Assembly: GCA_019247845.1 (NCBI GenBank)
Contig: JAFBAL010000020.1
Span: forward strand, 1 to 38,995
Direction: 5' to 3'
Source: Alphaproteobacteria bacterium
Lineage (GTDB): Bacteria; Pseudomonadota; Alphaproteobacteria; Micropepsales; Micropepsaceae
Length of the DNA: 38,995 nt
Both the position numbers and the translations under genes were made by a program. The notes under the pieces were generated by a model, which was not told where the DNA came from, searched no databases, and saw only the letters and a list, made by a program, of their open reading frames with translations. Positions 27,259 through 35,008 of this stretch are shown piece by piece; positions within the stretch are counted from its first letter, which is position 1; each line of letters opens with the position of its first letter.

Positions 27259-28266
27259 ATGAACGATAACGCGACACTCGACCAGGACGCCACCCGCCAG
27301 GCGGTGGCGATGGCGGAGCGCGCGGCCGACACGTTCAAGCGCGCGCGCGAGGCCGTGTCCCAGGTCATCTTCGGCCAGGACCAGGTGATCGAGCAGACCT
27401 TGGTGACTTTGCTGGCCGGCGGCCACGGCCTGCTCATCGGCGTGCCGGGCCTTGCCAAGACGCGGCTGGTCGAGACGCTGGGCATCGTGCTGGGCCTGGA
27501 CTGGAAGCGCATCCAGTTCACCCCCGACCTGATGCCCGCCGACATCATCGGCTCGGAGGTGCTGGAGGAGGACGGCGGCAAGCGCAGCTTCCGCTTCATC
27601 AAGGGTCCGGTCTTCACCCAGCTGTTGATGGCGGACGAGATCAACCGCGCCAGCCCCCGCACGCAATCCGCATTGCTGCAATCGATGCAGGAGCGGCAGG
27701 TGACCGTGGCCGGCACCCGCTACGACCTTCCCACGCCGTTCCACGTGCTCGCGACCCAGAACCCGCTCGAGCAGGAAGGCACCTATCCCCTGCCCGAGGC
27801 GCAGCTCGACCGGTTCCTGCTGCAGATCGACGTCGGCTATCCCGACAAGGACGCCGAGAAGCGCATGCTGCTCGCCACCACCTTCGGCAACGAGACGGCG
27901 CCCATGCGCATCTCCACGCCCGCCGACCTCCTGGAAGCGCAGCAGATCGTGCGCCACATCCCCGTCGGCGAGAAGGTCGTCGATTCGATCCTGCGGCTCG
28001 TGCGCGGCGCGCGTCCCGATGCCGAAGGCCCGAAGGACATCCGCGACGCCATCGCCTGGGCGCCCGGCCCGCGCGCGAGCCAGGCCTTCATGCTCGCGGT
28101 GCGCGCGCGCGCGCTGATCGACGGACGGCTCGCGCCTTCGACCGACGACGTGGTCGCGCTGGCCGCGCCCATCCTGCGCCACCGCATGGCGCTCAGCTTC
28201 TCCGCGCGCGCCGAAGGGATGACGCTGTCCGGCGTCATAGACCGCCTGTGCCGGGACCTTCTTTGA
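27259..28266 (+). CDS. MoxR-family AAA+ ATPase
   Basis: This 335-residue AAA+ ATPase has Walker A GVPGLAKT (61-68), Walker B LLMADEINRA (about 122-131), the sensor region ATQNPLEQEGTYPLPEAQLD, and the AAA lid helix bundle to the end. MoxR proteins act as chaperones that mature partners, typically metal- or VWA-domain proteins. Here the partners are the downstream DUF58, BatA-like and VWA proteins. The start lies 69 bp from the divergent DUF1285 gene; the stop overlaps a TTG start as TTGA (28263-28266). Confidence 0.93.
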   Translation: MNDNATLDQDATRQAVAMAERAADTFKRAREAVSQVIFGQDQVIEQTLVTLLAGGHGLLIGVPGLAKTRLVETLGIVLGLDWKRIQFTPDLMPADIIGSEVLEEDGGKRSFRFIKGPVFTQLLMADEINRASPRTQSALLQSMQERQVTVAGTRYDLPTPFHVLATQNPLEQEGTYPLPEAQLDRFLLQIDVGYPDKDAEKRMLLATTFGNETAPMRISTPADLLEAQQIVRHIPVGEKVVDSILRLVRGARPDAEGPKDIRDAIAWAPGPRASQAFMLAVRARALIDGRLAPSTDDVVALAAPILRHRMALSFSARAEGMTLSGVIDRLCRDLL

Positions 28267-29141
28267 TCTCCACGCGCAGCGTGTTCCAGGACGAAGCGGA
28301 AGCGCTTTCTGCCGCGCTGCCCCCCTTGATGGTCGATGCCGAGCGCCTGGCCTCGGCCGTCAGCCTCGGCATCCACGGACGCCGCAAGGCCGGCATGGGG
28401 GAGAGCTTCTGGCAGTTCCGCCGCTTCCGCGCCGAGGATCCGTCGACCGCCGTCGACTGGCGACAGTCCGCCAAGTCGCAGCATCTCTTCGTGCGCGAGC
28501 GCGAATGGGAAGTGGCGCAGTCGGTGTGGTTCTGGCGCGACGGCTCGCCGGGCATGGACTTCAAGTCCGGCGCGGTCAGCAAGCGCGACCGCGCCAGCCT
28601 GTTGTCGCTGGCGCTCGCATCCGCTTTGGTGCGCGGCGGCGAGCGCGTGGCGCTGCTCGGCCCGCCCTTCCCGCCGGCAAGCTCGCGCGCGCAGGTGCGC
28701 CGCATGGGCTTCACGCTGGCGGGCAACGAGCGGACCGCGCCGCTGCCGCCCGATGCGCATGTCACGCGCAACGCGCAGTTCGTCTGGCTGAGCGATTTCC
28801 TCTCGCCGGTCGTGAAGATCGAAGCGGTGCTGCGCCGCCTCGCGCAATCGGGCTTGGGCGGATATCTCGTGCACATCGTCGATCCGGCGGAAGAGGATTT
28901 TCCGTACGAAGGCCGCACGCGCTTCGAAGCGCCGGGCGAGGAGCTGCGCGAGACGCTGGGCCGCGCCGAGACCGTGGCGCCCGCCTATCGCGCGCGGTTC
29001 AAGGCGCATGCCGAGACGGTCGCGCTTCTCGCCGGCAAGCTCGGCTGGTCGTATCTCGCGCACCGCACCGACCGCTCGCCGCAGACCGCGCTTGTCGCGC
29101 TCTATGCCGAGATGAGCGGCGCCAGGCATTCGCGGATGTAG
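28263..29141 (+). CDS. DUF58 domain protein
   Basis: This 292-residue protein has the DUF58 core FRRFRAEDPSTAVDWRQSAK, followed by LFVREREWEVAQSVWFWRD and a VWA-like remainder that contains HIVDPAEEDFPYEGRTRFE. DUF58 proteins accompany MoxR ATPases and probably act as the adapter at the membrane. TTG 28263 overlaps the moxR stop (TTGA); GTG 28248 is an in-frame alternative. No membrane segment is seen in this short version. Confidence 0.88.
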   Translation: MISTRSVFQDEAEALSAALPPLMVDAERLASAVSLGIHGRRKAGMGESFWQFRRFRAEDPSTAVDWRQSAKSQHLFVREREWEVAQSVWFWRDGSPGMDFKSGAVSKRDRASLLSLALASALVRGGERVALLGPPFPPASSRAQVRRMGFTLAGNERTAPLPPDAHVTRNAQFVWLSDFLSPVVKIEAVLRRLAQSGLGGYLVHIVDPAEEDFPYEGRTRFEAPGEELRETLGRAETVAPAYRARFKAHAETVALLAGKLGWSYLAHRTDRSPQTALVALYAEMSGARHSRM

Positions 29142-29144
29142 CCG

Positions 29145-31847
29145 ATGGGACTGTTGTCGCAATTGAGCTTCGGCGCGCCGTGGATCCTGATCGGGCTGGT
29201 GCTGCTGCCCGCGATCTGGTTCCTGCTGCGCGTCACGCCGCCGTCGCCCAAGCGTGTCGTCTTCCCGCCGCTCAGGTTGCTGCTGGGCTTGAAAGACACC
29301 GAAGAGACGCCGGCGCGCACGCCGCCGTGGCTGCTGCTGCTGCGCATGATCGCGGCGGCGGCGGTCGTCCTGGCCCTTGCCGAGCCGCTGCTGGGACAAT
29401 CCGCCAAGATCGAAGGCAAGGGTCCGGTCATCCTGTTCGTCGACAACGGCTGGACCGCGGCGCATGGCTGGGACAAGCGCCAGGCCACGATCGCCGACAC
29501 CTTGCGCGGCGCCGCCCATGACGGGCGCGCCGTCGCCATCGTGGCCACCGCCGACATCCCCGACACCAGCCTGCTCGATGCGGGCGAAGCCTCGCGCCGC
29601 GCCGGCGACCTGGCGCCGCAGCCCTGGTCCGGCGACCGCTTGCGCGCGCTCGCCGCGCTTCGGAAAACGCGCTTCGCCGACACGCCGCAAATCCTGTGGC
29701 TGAGCGACGGGCTGGAGGACGGCCATGCGCGCGCCGTCGCCGACGGACTGGCGCGCATCGGCAAGCTGAAGGTCTATGCAACCGCGACGACGGCGCTGGC
29801 GCTGATGCCCGTCAAGAGCGTCGCCAACGGCTTCGCGGTCGAGGTTCAGCGCGCAGGCAGCGGAGGCACGCGCGAAGGAAACGTCGAGACGCAAGGCAAT
29901 CACGGCGAGATTCTCTCGACCGCCCATTTCCGCATCGACGACGGCAAGACCGCGGCGGCCGCGAAGATCACCTTGCCGCTGCAGGTCAGGAACGAGATGG
30001 CGCGCCTCGCCATAGCGGGCGAGGACTCGGCGGGCGCGGTACAGCTTCTGGACTCCGGCGCGCCGCGCCGCTCCATCGGCCTCGTCGCCGCCAACAACAT
30101 CGAAGGCGAGCAGCCGCTGCTCTCCGACACCTTTTACCTCGAGCGCGCGCTGCAGCCTTATGCCGATCTGCACAAGGGCAACATCTCGCGCCTGCTGGAC
30201 GATCACGTGAGCGTGCTGGCGCTGGCCGACATCGGGCGCGTCACCGGCGCCGACCACGACCGCGTCGCCAAGTTCGTGAACGACGGGGGCCTGCTGATCC
30301 GCTTCGCCGGCGAGCGCATGACCGGCGAGGTGGACGACCTGATCCCCGTGAAGCTGCGTGTCGGCGGACGCTATCTGGGCGGCTCGCTGGCCTGGGCCGA
30401 GCCGCAGCATCTGGCGCCTTTCTCGGACTCGAGCCCGTTCGGCGGCCTGTCCGTTCCGGACGACGTGACGGTGTCGCGCCAGGTGCTCGCCGAGCCGTCG
30501 ATCCAGCTCTCCGACCGCACCTGGGCACGGCTCGCCGACGGCACGCCGCTCGTCACCGCCGAGCAGCGCGGCAAGGGCTGGATCGTGCTGTTCCACATCA
30601 CCGCGAGTCCGGCCTGGTCGTCGCTGCCGCTGTCGGGGCTCTATGTCGACATGCTCAAGCGGCTGCTGATGCTGGCGAGCGGCATCCATCCGGGCGAGAT
30701 GACGAGCGCCGCCACCCTGCCGGCGCTGTCCGCGCTCGACGGCTTCGGGCGGCTGCACAATCCGCAAGCCGACGTGCTGCCGATCAAGGCGTCCGAGCTC
30801 GCGCGCACCGTGCCGTCGCGCGCCCATCCGCCGGGCCTCTATGGCGCGGCCGGCGCGGCCTTCGCGCTCAACCTCGTGAACGCACAGACGCAGCTGCTCC
30901 CCATGGGCGAGGTCGGCGTGCCGCTGGAGCTCTACGCCCGCGGCGGCGTGATCGCGCTGGAGCCGCCGCTGCTGGCGCTGGCGATGATGTTGATCCTGAT
31001 CGACGCGCTGATCTCGCTCGGGCTTCGCGGCTTTCTTCCCGTTCTGCGCACCGCGGCCATCGCGCTTGCGATCGTCCATGCCAGCGATGCGCGCGCCGAC
31101 GACGCCTTCGACCTCAAGGCCGCGCTCGACACGCGCCTAGCCTATGTGCAGACCGGCCTTCCCGACATCGACGCGATGAGCCGCGCGGGGCTGACGGGCC
31201 TCGGCAACGCGCTCAAGGCGCGCACGTCCTACACGCCGCAGGACCCCGTCGGCGTCGACGTGGCGAAGGACGACTTGAGCTTCTTCCCGCTGCTCTATTG
31301 GCCGATGGACCCGCGCGAGAAGGAGCTCAGCCCCCAAGCGATCTCGAAGATCGGCGACTATATGCGCAGCGGCGGCACCATCCTGTTCGACACGCGCGAC
31401 CTCACGCTCGGCGCTGTGCGCGGGCCGACATCGCCCGGCGAGCAGACGCTGCGGCGCCTGCTCTCCAAGCTCGACATGCCGCCGCTCGAGCCGGTGCCGT
31501 CCGACCACGTGCTGACCAAGACGTTCTATCTGCTGCGCGACTTCCCCGGGCGCTGGGACGGCGGCAAGGTCTGGGTCGAGGCGCTGCCGCCCGCGCAGCC
31601 CGGCCAGGTCAGCCCGGCGCGCGGCGGCGACGGCGTCTCGCCCGTCATCATCGGCGGCAACGACTGGGCCGCGGCCTGGGCGGTCGACGCCAACGGCCAG
31701 CCCGTCGTCGACGTCGTGCCCGGCGGCGGACGCCAGCGCGAGATGGCGATCCGCTTCGGCGTGAACCTGGTGATGTATGCGCTGACCGGCAACTACAAGG
31801 CCGACCAGGTGCATGTGCCTGCTCTGCTGCAGCGATTGGGGCACTGA
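29145..31847 (+). CDS. BatA-like / DUF4159 fusion membrane protein
   Basis: This 900-residue protein begins with the BatA (aerotolerance) N-terminus: a first membrane helix around APWILIGLVLLPAIWFLL and a second around LLLLRMIAAAAVVLALA. Next is a periplasmic VWA-like stretch (ILFVDNGWTAAHGWDKRQ; QILWLSDGLEDG), then a long beta-rich region. Membrane segments lie near residues 600-645. The C-terminal DUF4159 domain begins at about 657 (YVQTGLPDIDAMSRAGL, DDLSFFPLLYWPMDPREKEL, IGDYMRSGGTILFDTRDL). The segment LRTAAIALAIVHASDARADD before DUF4159 reads like a signal peptide, suggesting the gene arose by fusion of a BatA gene with a secreted DUF4159 gene. Partner of MoxR and DUF58. Confidence 0.86.
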   Translation: MGLLSQLSFGAPWILIGLVLLPAIWFLLRVTPPSPKRVVFPPLRLLLGLKDTEETPARTPPWLLLLRMIAAAAVVLALAEPLLGQSAKIEGKGPVILFVDNGWTAAHGWDKRQATIADTLRGAAHDGRAVAIVATADIPDTSLLDAGEASRRAGDLAPQPWSGDRLRALAALRKTRFADTPQILWLSDGLEDGHARAVADGLARIGKLKVYATATTALALMPVKSVANGFAVEVQRAGSGGTREGNVETQGNHGEILSTAHFRIDDGKTAAAAKITLPLQVRNEMARLAIAGEDSAGAVQLLDSGAPRRSIGLVAANNIEGEQPLLSDTFYLERALQPYADLHKGNISRLLDDHVSVLALADIGRVTGADHDRVAKFVNDGGLLIRFAGERMTGEVDDLIPVKLRVGGRYLGGSLAWAEPQHLAPFSDSSPFGGLSVPDDVTVSRQVLAEPSIQLSDRTWARLADGTPLVTAEQRGKGWIVLFHITASPAWSSLPLSGLYVDMLKRLLMLASGIHPGEMTSAATLPALSALDGFGRLHNPQADVLPIKASELARTVPSRAHPPGLYGAAGAAFALNLVNAQTQLLPMGEVGVPLELYARGGVIALEPPLLALAMMLILIDALISLGLRGFLPVLRTAAIALAIVHASDARADDAFDLKAALDTRLAYVQTGLPDIDAMSRAGLTGLGNALKARTSYTPQDPVGVDVAKDDLSFFPLLYWPMDPREKELSPQAISKIGDYMRSGGTILFDTRDLTLGAVRGPTSPGEQTLRRLLSKLDMPPLEPVPSDHVLTKTFYLLRDFPGRWDGGKVWVEALPPAQPGQVSPARGGDGVSPVIIGGNDWAAAWAVDANGQPVVDVVPGGGRQREMAIRFGVNLVMYALTGNYKADQVHVPALLQRLGH

Positions 31848-31849
31848 CC

Positions 31850-33904
31850 TTGGCCACCACCATCGACTTCGCGCCTTACGTTCCGCTCATGGCCCTGTGG
31901 GCCGCGATCGCCGTTTCGCTGTTGCTGACCGTCTATGCGCTGCTCAGGCGCGCGCGCGGCGCCTGGGCGCGCGGCCTTGCCTTCGCCGCCGCCGTCGTGG
32001 TGCTCGCCGATCCGCTGATCGTGCACGAGACGCGCGAGCCCTTGAACGACGTCGCCGTCATCGTCGTCGACCGCTCGCAGAGCATGGGCATCGAGACGCG
32101 CAAGTCCGATGCCGAGAAGGCGCGCGTCGCGATCCGCAAACAGCTCGCGGCCGAGAAGGGCCTCGACGTCCGCGAGACCGGCGTCGCCACCCAGACCACC
32201 GGCGAGGACAACGGCACCCAGCTCTTTGCGGCATTGAACGCGGCATTGGCCGACGTGCCGCCCGAGCGCGTCGCGGGCGCGATCCTGATCACCGACGGCG
32301 AAGTCCACGACGCGCCCAAGAAGAGCCAGATCAAGGCACCGATCCATGCGCTGATCGCCGGACGCCGCAACGAGCGCGACCGCAAGCTCACCATCGTCGA
32401 TGCCGCGCGTTTCGCCATTGTCGGCCAGGATGCGGAGATCGTGCTGCGCGTCGACGACTTCGGCGGTGCCCAATCTTCCAGCATTGCAGGCCCTGCGGAC
32501 GTGACGGTGCGCGTCGACGGCCGCGACCTTGGCAGCCGCACCGTGCCCGTCGGCCGCAACGCGACGATCCACGTGCCGGTGGCCCATGGCGGCGAGAACG
32601 TCATCGAGCTCGAGGCCAGGCCCGGTCCCGCCGAGCTCACCTTGCAGAACAACCGCGCCGTGGTGGCGGTGAGCGGCGTGCGCGACCGGTTGCGCGTGCT
32701 GCTGGTCAGCGGCGAGCCGCATGCGGGCGAGCGCGTATGGCGCAACCTGCTCAAGGCCGATCCGTCGGTCGACCTGGTGCACTTCACCATTCTGCGCCCG
32801 CCGGACAAGCAGGACTTCACGCCCATCGACGAGCTGTCGCTGATCGCTTTCCCGACGCGCGAGCTGTTCGCCGAGAAGCTCGACCAGTTCGACCTGGTGA
32901 TCTTCGACCGCTATCGCGAGCGCGGCATCCTTCCGCTCGCCTACTTCGAGAACATCGCAGGCTATGTCGACAACGGCGGCGCGCTGCTGGTCTCGGCCGG
33001 GCCGGAGTTCTCGGAACCCACCAGCATCTACCGCACGCCGCTCGCCTCCGTGCTGCCCGCAGCACCCACCGGCGACATCGTCGCGCAGGGCTTCAAGCCG
33101 GTCGTGACGCCGCAGGGCGAGGCGCATCCGGTGACGCGCGACCTGCCCGGCGCCAATTCGGGCTCGACGCCGCCGAGCTGGGGCCGCTGGTTCCGCATGA
33201 TCGGCGCCAACAAGATCACGGGCGAGACGGTGATGTCGGGGCCGGGCGACCGCCCGCTGCTGGTTCTCGACAACATCGGCAAGGGCCGCGTTGCCGAGCT
33301 GCTGTCGGATCACGCCTGGCTGTGGGCGCGCGGCTTCGAGGGCGGCGGGCCGCAAGCCGAACTGCTGCGCCGGTTGGCGCATTGGCTGATGAAGGAGCCC
33401 GAGCTGGAAGAGGAACGCCTGTCGGCGCAGGTCACGGGCGGCGTCGTCAACATCGAGCGGCGCACCATGGCCGAGACGGCGCCGCCGGTGGAGCTGACCT
33501 TCCCGTCGGGCAGGCATCAGACCATCAACCCGACCAAAGCCGCGCCGGGGCTGTGGCGGGCGAGCGTCAAGGCCGACGAGCTCGGCCTCTATCGTCTGAC
33601 CGACGGCAAGCTCGCGGCCGTCGCCGCGGCGGGACCGCTGAACCCGAAAGAGGTCGCCGACATGCGCGCGACCGATACGATCTTGAAGCCCGTCGCATCG
33701 ACGCACTGGCTGGTCGACGGGATGCCCCGCATCCGCCGCATCGGCGCGGCCGACACCGCGAGCGGCGACGACTGGATCGGGTTGCGCGCCAACCGCGCCT
33801 ATCGCGTCATCGCGGTCGAGCAGCAGCCTCTGCTGCCCGTATGGGCGGCGCTGCTGCTGCTGATCGGGACGCTGCTGTTCGCCTGGCGGATGGAAGGGCG
33901 CTAA
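31850..33904 (+). CDS. VWA / glutamine amidotransferase-like membrane protein
   Basis: This 684-residue protein starts at TTG 31850, 2 nt after the previous stop (CTG 31844 would overlap it). Two N-terminal helices (YVPLMALWAAIAVSLLLTVY; RGLAFAAAVVVLADPLIV) precede a VWA domain with MIDAS-like DRSQSMGIE and ILITDGEVHDA. A class I GATase-like fold follows (LLVSGEPHAGERVWRNLL, NGGALLVSAGPEFSEP), without an obvious catalytic Cys, then a beta domain and a C-terminal helix (WAALLLLIGTLLFAWRM). It is the terminal gene of the MoxR operon and probably works in the membrane with the BatA-like partner. Confidence 0.84.
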   Translation: MATTIDFAPYVPLMALWAAIAVSLLLTVYALLRRARGAWARGLAFAAAVVVLADPLIVHETREPLNDVAVIVVDRSQSMGIETRKSDAEKARVAIRKQLAAEKGLDVRETGVATQTTGEDNGTQLFAALNAALADVPPERVAGAILITDGEVHDAPKKSQIKAPIHALIAGRRNERDRKLTIVDAARFAIVGQDAEIVLRVDDFGGAQSSSIAGPADVTVRVDGRDLGSRTVPVGRNATIHVPVAHGGENVIELEARPGPAELTLQNNRAVVAVSGVRDRLRVLLVSGEPHAGERVWRNLLKADPSVDLVHFTILRPPDKQDFTPIDELSLIAFPTRELFAEKLDQFDLVIFDRYRERGILPLAYFENIAGYVDNGGALLVSAGPEFSEPTSIYRTPLASVLPAAPTGDIVAQGFKPVVTPQGEAHPVTRDLPGANSGSTPPSWGRWFRMIGANKITGETVMSGPGDRPLLVLDNIGKGRVAELLSDHAWLWARGFEGGGPQAELLRRLAHWLMKEPELEEERLSAQVTGGVVNIERRTMAETAPPVELTFPSGRHQTINPTKAAPGLWRASVKADELGLYRLTDGKLAAVAAAGPLNPKEVADMRATDTILKPVASTHWLVDGMPRIRRIGAADTASGDDWIGLRANRAYRVIAVEQQPLLPVWAALLLLIGTLLFAWRMEGR

Positions 33905-33909
33905 CTAAC

Positions 33910-34248
33910 TCAGCGCCGAACCAACCCCAGCACCAGGTTCACCACCGCGATGCCGACGGCGAAGGTGAGCACATAGGCGAGCAGCATGATCATCGGCATG
34001 CCCAGGAAATTGTGCCAGTCGGTGGTGGCATAGGCGGCGGCGTTCTGCTTGCCGAGCGTCACCATGCGCACATAGCCGAGAAGCGCGAAAGCCAGAAGCG
34101 CGATGAGCGTGGTGTTCATCAGCGACTCCATGCCTTGCATCATGAATCCCGCCGCGAGCAGGACCACGACGGCGATGCCCAGCGTGATCCAATCCGACGT
34201 CGTCACGATGTTGTGAATCGCGTTCCAAATATCCCAGATTATCGACAT
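33910..34248 (-). CDS. Small three-helix membrane protein, unknown function
   Basis: This 112-residue protein has three hydrophobic segments: WITLGIAVVVLLAAGFMMQG (about 20-39), TTLIALLAFALLGYV and the C-terminal PMIMLLAYVLTFAVGIAVV. The helix 2-3 loop contains GKQNAAAYATTDWHNFLG. The family is not recognised. It has a strong Shine-Dalgarno sequence GAGGGGG 4 nt before the ATG and a credible sigma70-type promoter, unusual clarity for this region. It faces the MoxR operon convergently with a 5-nt gap. Confidence 0.74.
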   Translation of the reverse strand: MSIIWDIWNAIHNIVTTSDWITLGIAVVVLLAAGFMMQGMESLMNTTLIALLAFALLGYVRMVTLGKQNAAAYATTDWHNFLGMPMIMLLAYVLTFAVGIAVVNLVLGLVRR

Positions 34249-34280
34249 AGTGCCCCCTCAAGCGAATTGTCGTTTAACAA

Positions 34281-34309
34281 ATAGTACACCAAAGGCGAAA
34301 GCGGGCCAA
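34281..34309 (-). promoter_or_regulatory. Sigma70-like promoter of the small membrane protein gene
   Basis: On the minus strand TTGGCC (34309-34304) and TACTAT (34286-34281) are separated by exactly 17 nt; each matches 4 of 6 consensus bases. The -10 is about 32 nt upstream of the ATG at 34248. The local AT-rich context (GTTTAAC, AAAATT) contrasts with neighbouring DNA. Confidence 0.5.
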
Positions 34310-34356
34310 CGCGAGAGCCGTTCGCCAAGCCGCCAATTTTAAGGTTAATGGATAAT

Positions 34357-34983
34357 TTACCGCCCAACGGCGTGCCGGATCTTGGCCGCGGCGCAGAGCG
34401 GATCGACGAGAAGGCTGTTCTCGCGGACCATGTTCAGGATCACGCGGGAACTCATATGCGTGCAATCCACTCTGGCCGGCGCGTTGCGGGCGGCGAGCTC
34501 GGCGGCCCGCAGCGCCGGCTCGCGGACGTGAGATCGCAACACGGGCAGCGTGCTCTCGTCCGGCGGCAAGAAGCCGAAGCTGCCGCACTTCGCCCGTTCC
34601 TCGGGCGGAAGACTTCCAAGATTTTCCGGCACGCAATGCAGGAACGGGACACGCAATGCTTCGCCGCTCGACGGCACCGTCCCTGGGATGGCGATCACGG
34701 GCGCCCTGTCCGGAATGCGAACCGGCGGCGCATACCGGCGCGGGCGCGCGCTCGCGCCCGTCCGCGGCCGCACCGGCTTGGCCGCAGGCATCAGCGCAAG
34801 GATGAGCTCGCGCGCGCCATGAAAGGTCGGCCCGTCTTTCGGCAGCCCGGACAGGATGAAGGCGACGATCAGCAGATGAACGCCGATTGCGGCGCCCATG
34901 CCGAAGAGCCGGCTTCGGCGATCCGAAGTCGTATCGTGCCACGCGTGAAGCAACACAAGCTCCAGTCCCCCGCGGGACGGCAA
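34357..34983 (-). CDS. TonB-like-layout membrane protein of unknown function
   Basis: This protein of up to 208 residues starts at TTG 34983 (uncertain; ATG 34899 is an alternative). It has one N-terminal helix, LFGMGAAIGVHLLIVAFILS, then a Pro/Arg-rich linker (KPVRPRTGASARPRRYAPPV). A conserved-looking C-terminal region has Cys residues in FLHCVPENLGSLPPEERAKC and VDCTHM. The layout is that of TonB-type or other envelope-spanning proteins, but the C-terminal part does not resemble the TonB domain. No family recognised. It is not flagellar by any visible motif. Confidence 0.6.
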   Translation of the reverse strand: MPSRGGLELVLLHAWHDTTSDRRSRLFGMGAAIGVHLLIVAFILSGLPKDGPTFHGARELILALMPAAKPVRPRTGASARPRRYAPPVRIPDRAPVIAIPGTVPSSGEALRVPFLHCVPENLGSLPPEERAKCGSFGFLPPDESTLPVLRSHVREPALRAAELAARNAPARVDCTHMSSRVILNMVRENSLLVDPLCAAAKIRHAVGR

Positions 34984-35008
34984 ACCTAGCGCGCTTTACG
35001 GCGTTTCC

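Noticed and set aside
27837..31079. Very long open frame on the minus strand opposite moxR, DUF58 and the BatA-like gene
   Set aside because: Arg/Gln/Ala/Gly-rich composition with no domain; shadow of well-supported plus-strand genes in GC-rich DNA.
29696..31849. Upstream extension of the VWA gene in frame
   Set aside because: Runs through the BatA-DUF4159 gene in another frame and has shadow composition; the TTG at 31850 gives the expected start.
34357..34983. TonB gene
   Set aside because: The layout is similar but the C-terminal domain lacks TonB features and no ExbB/ExbD genes are near.
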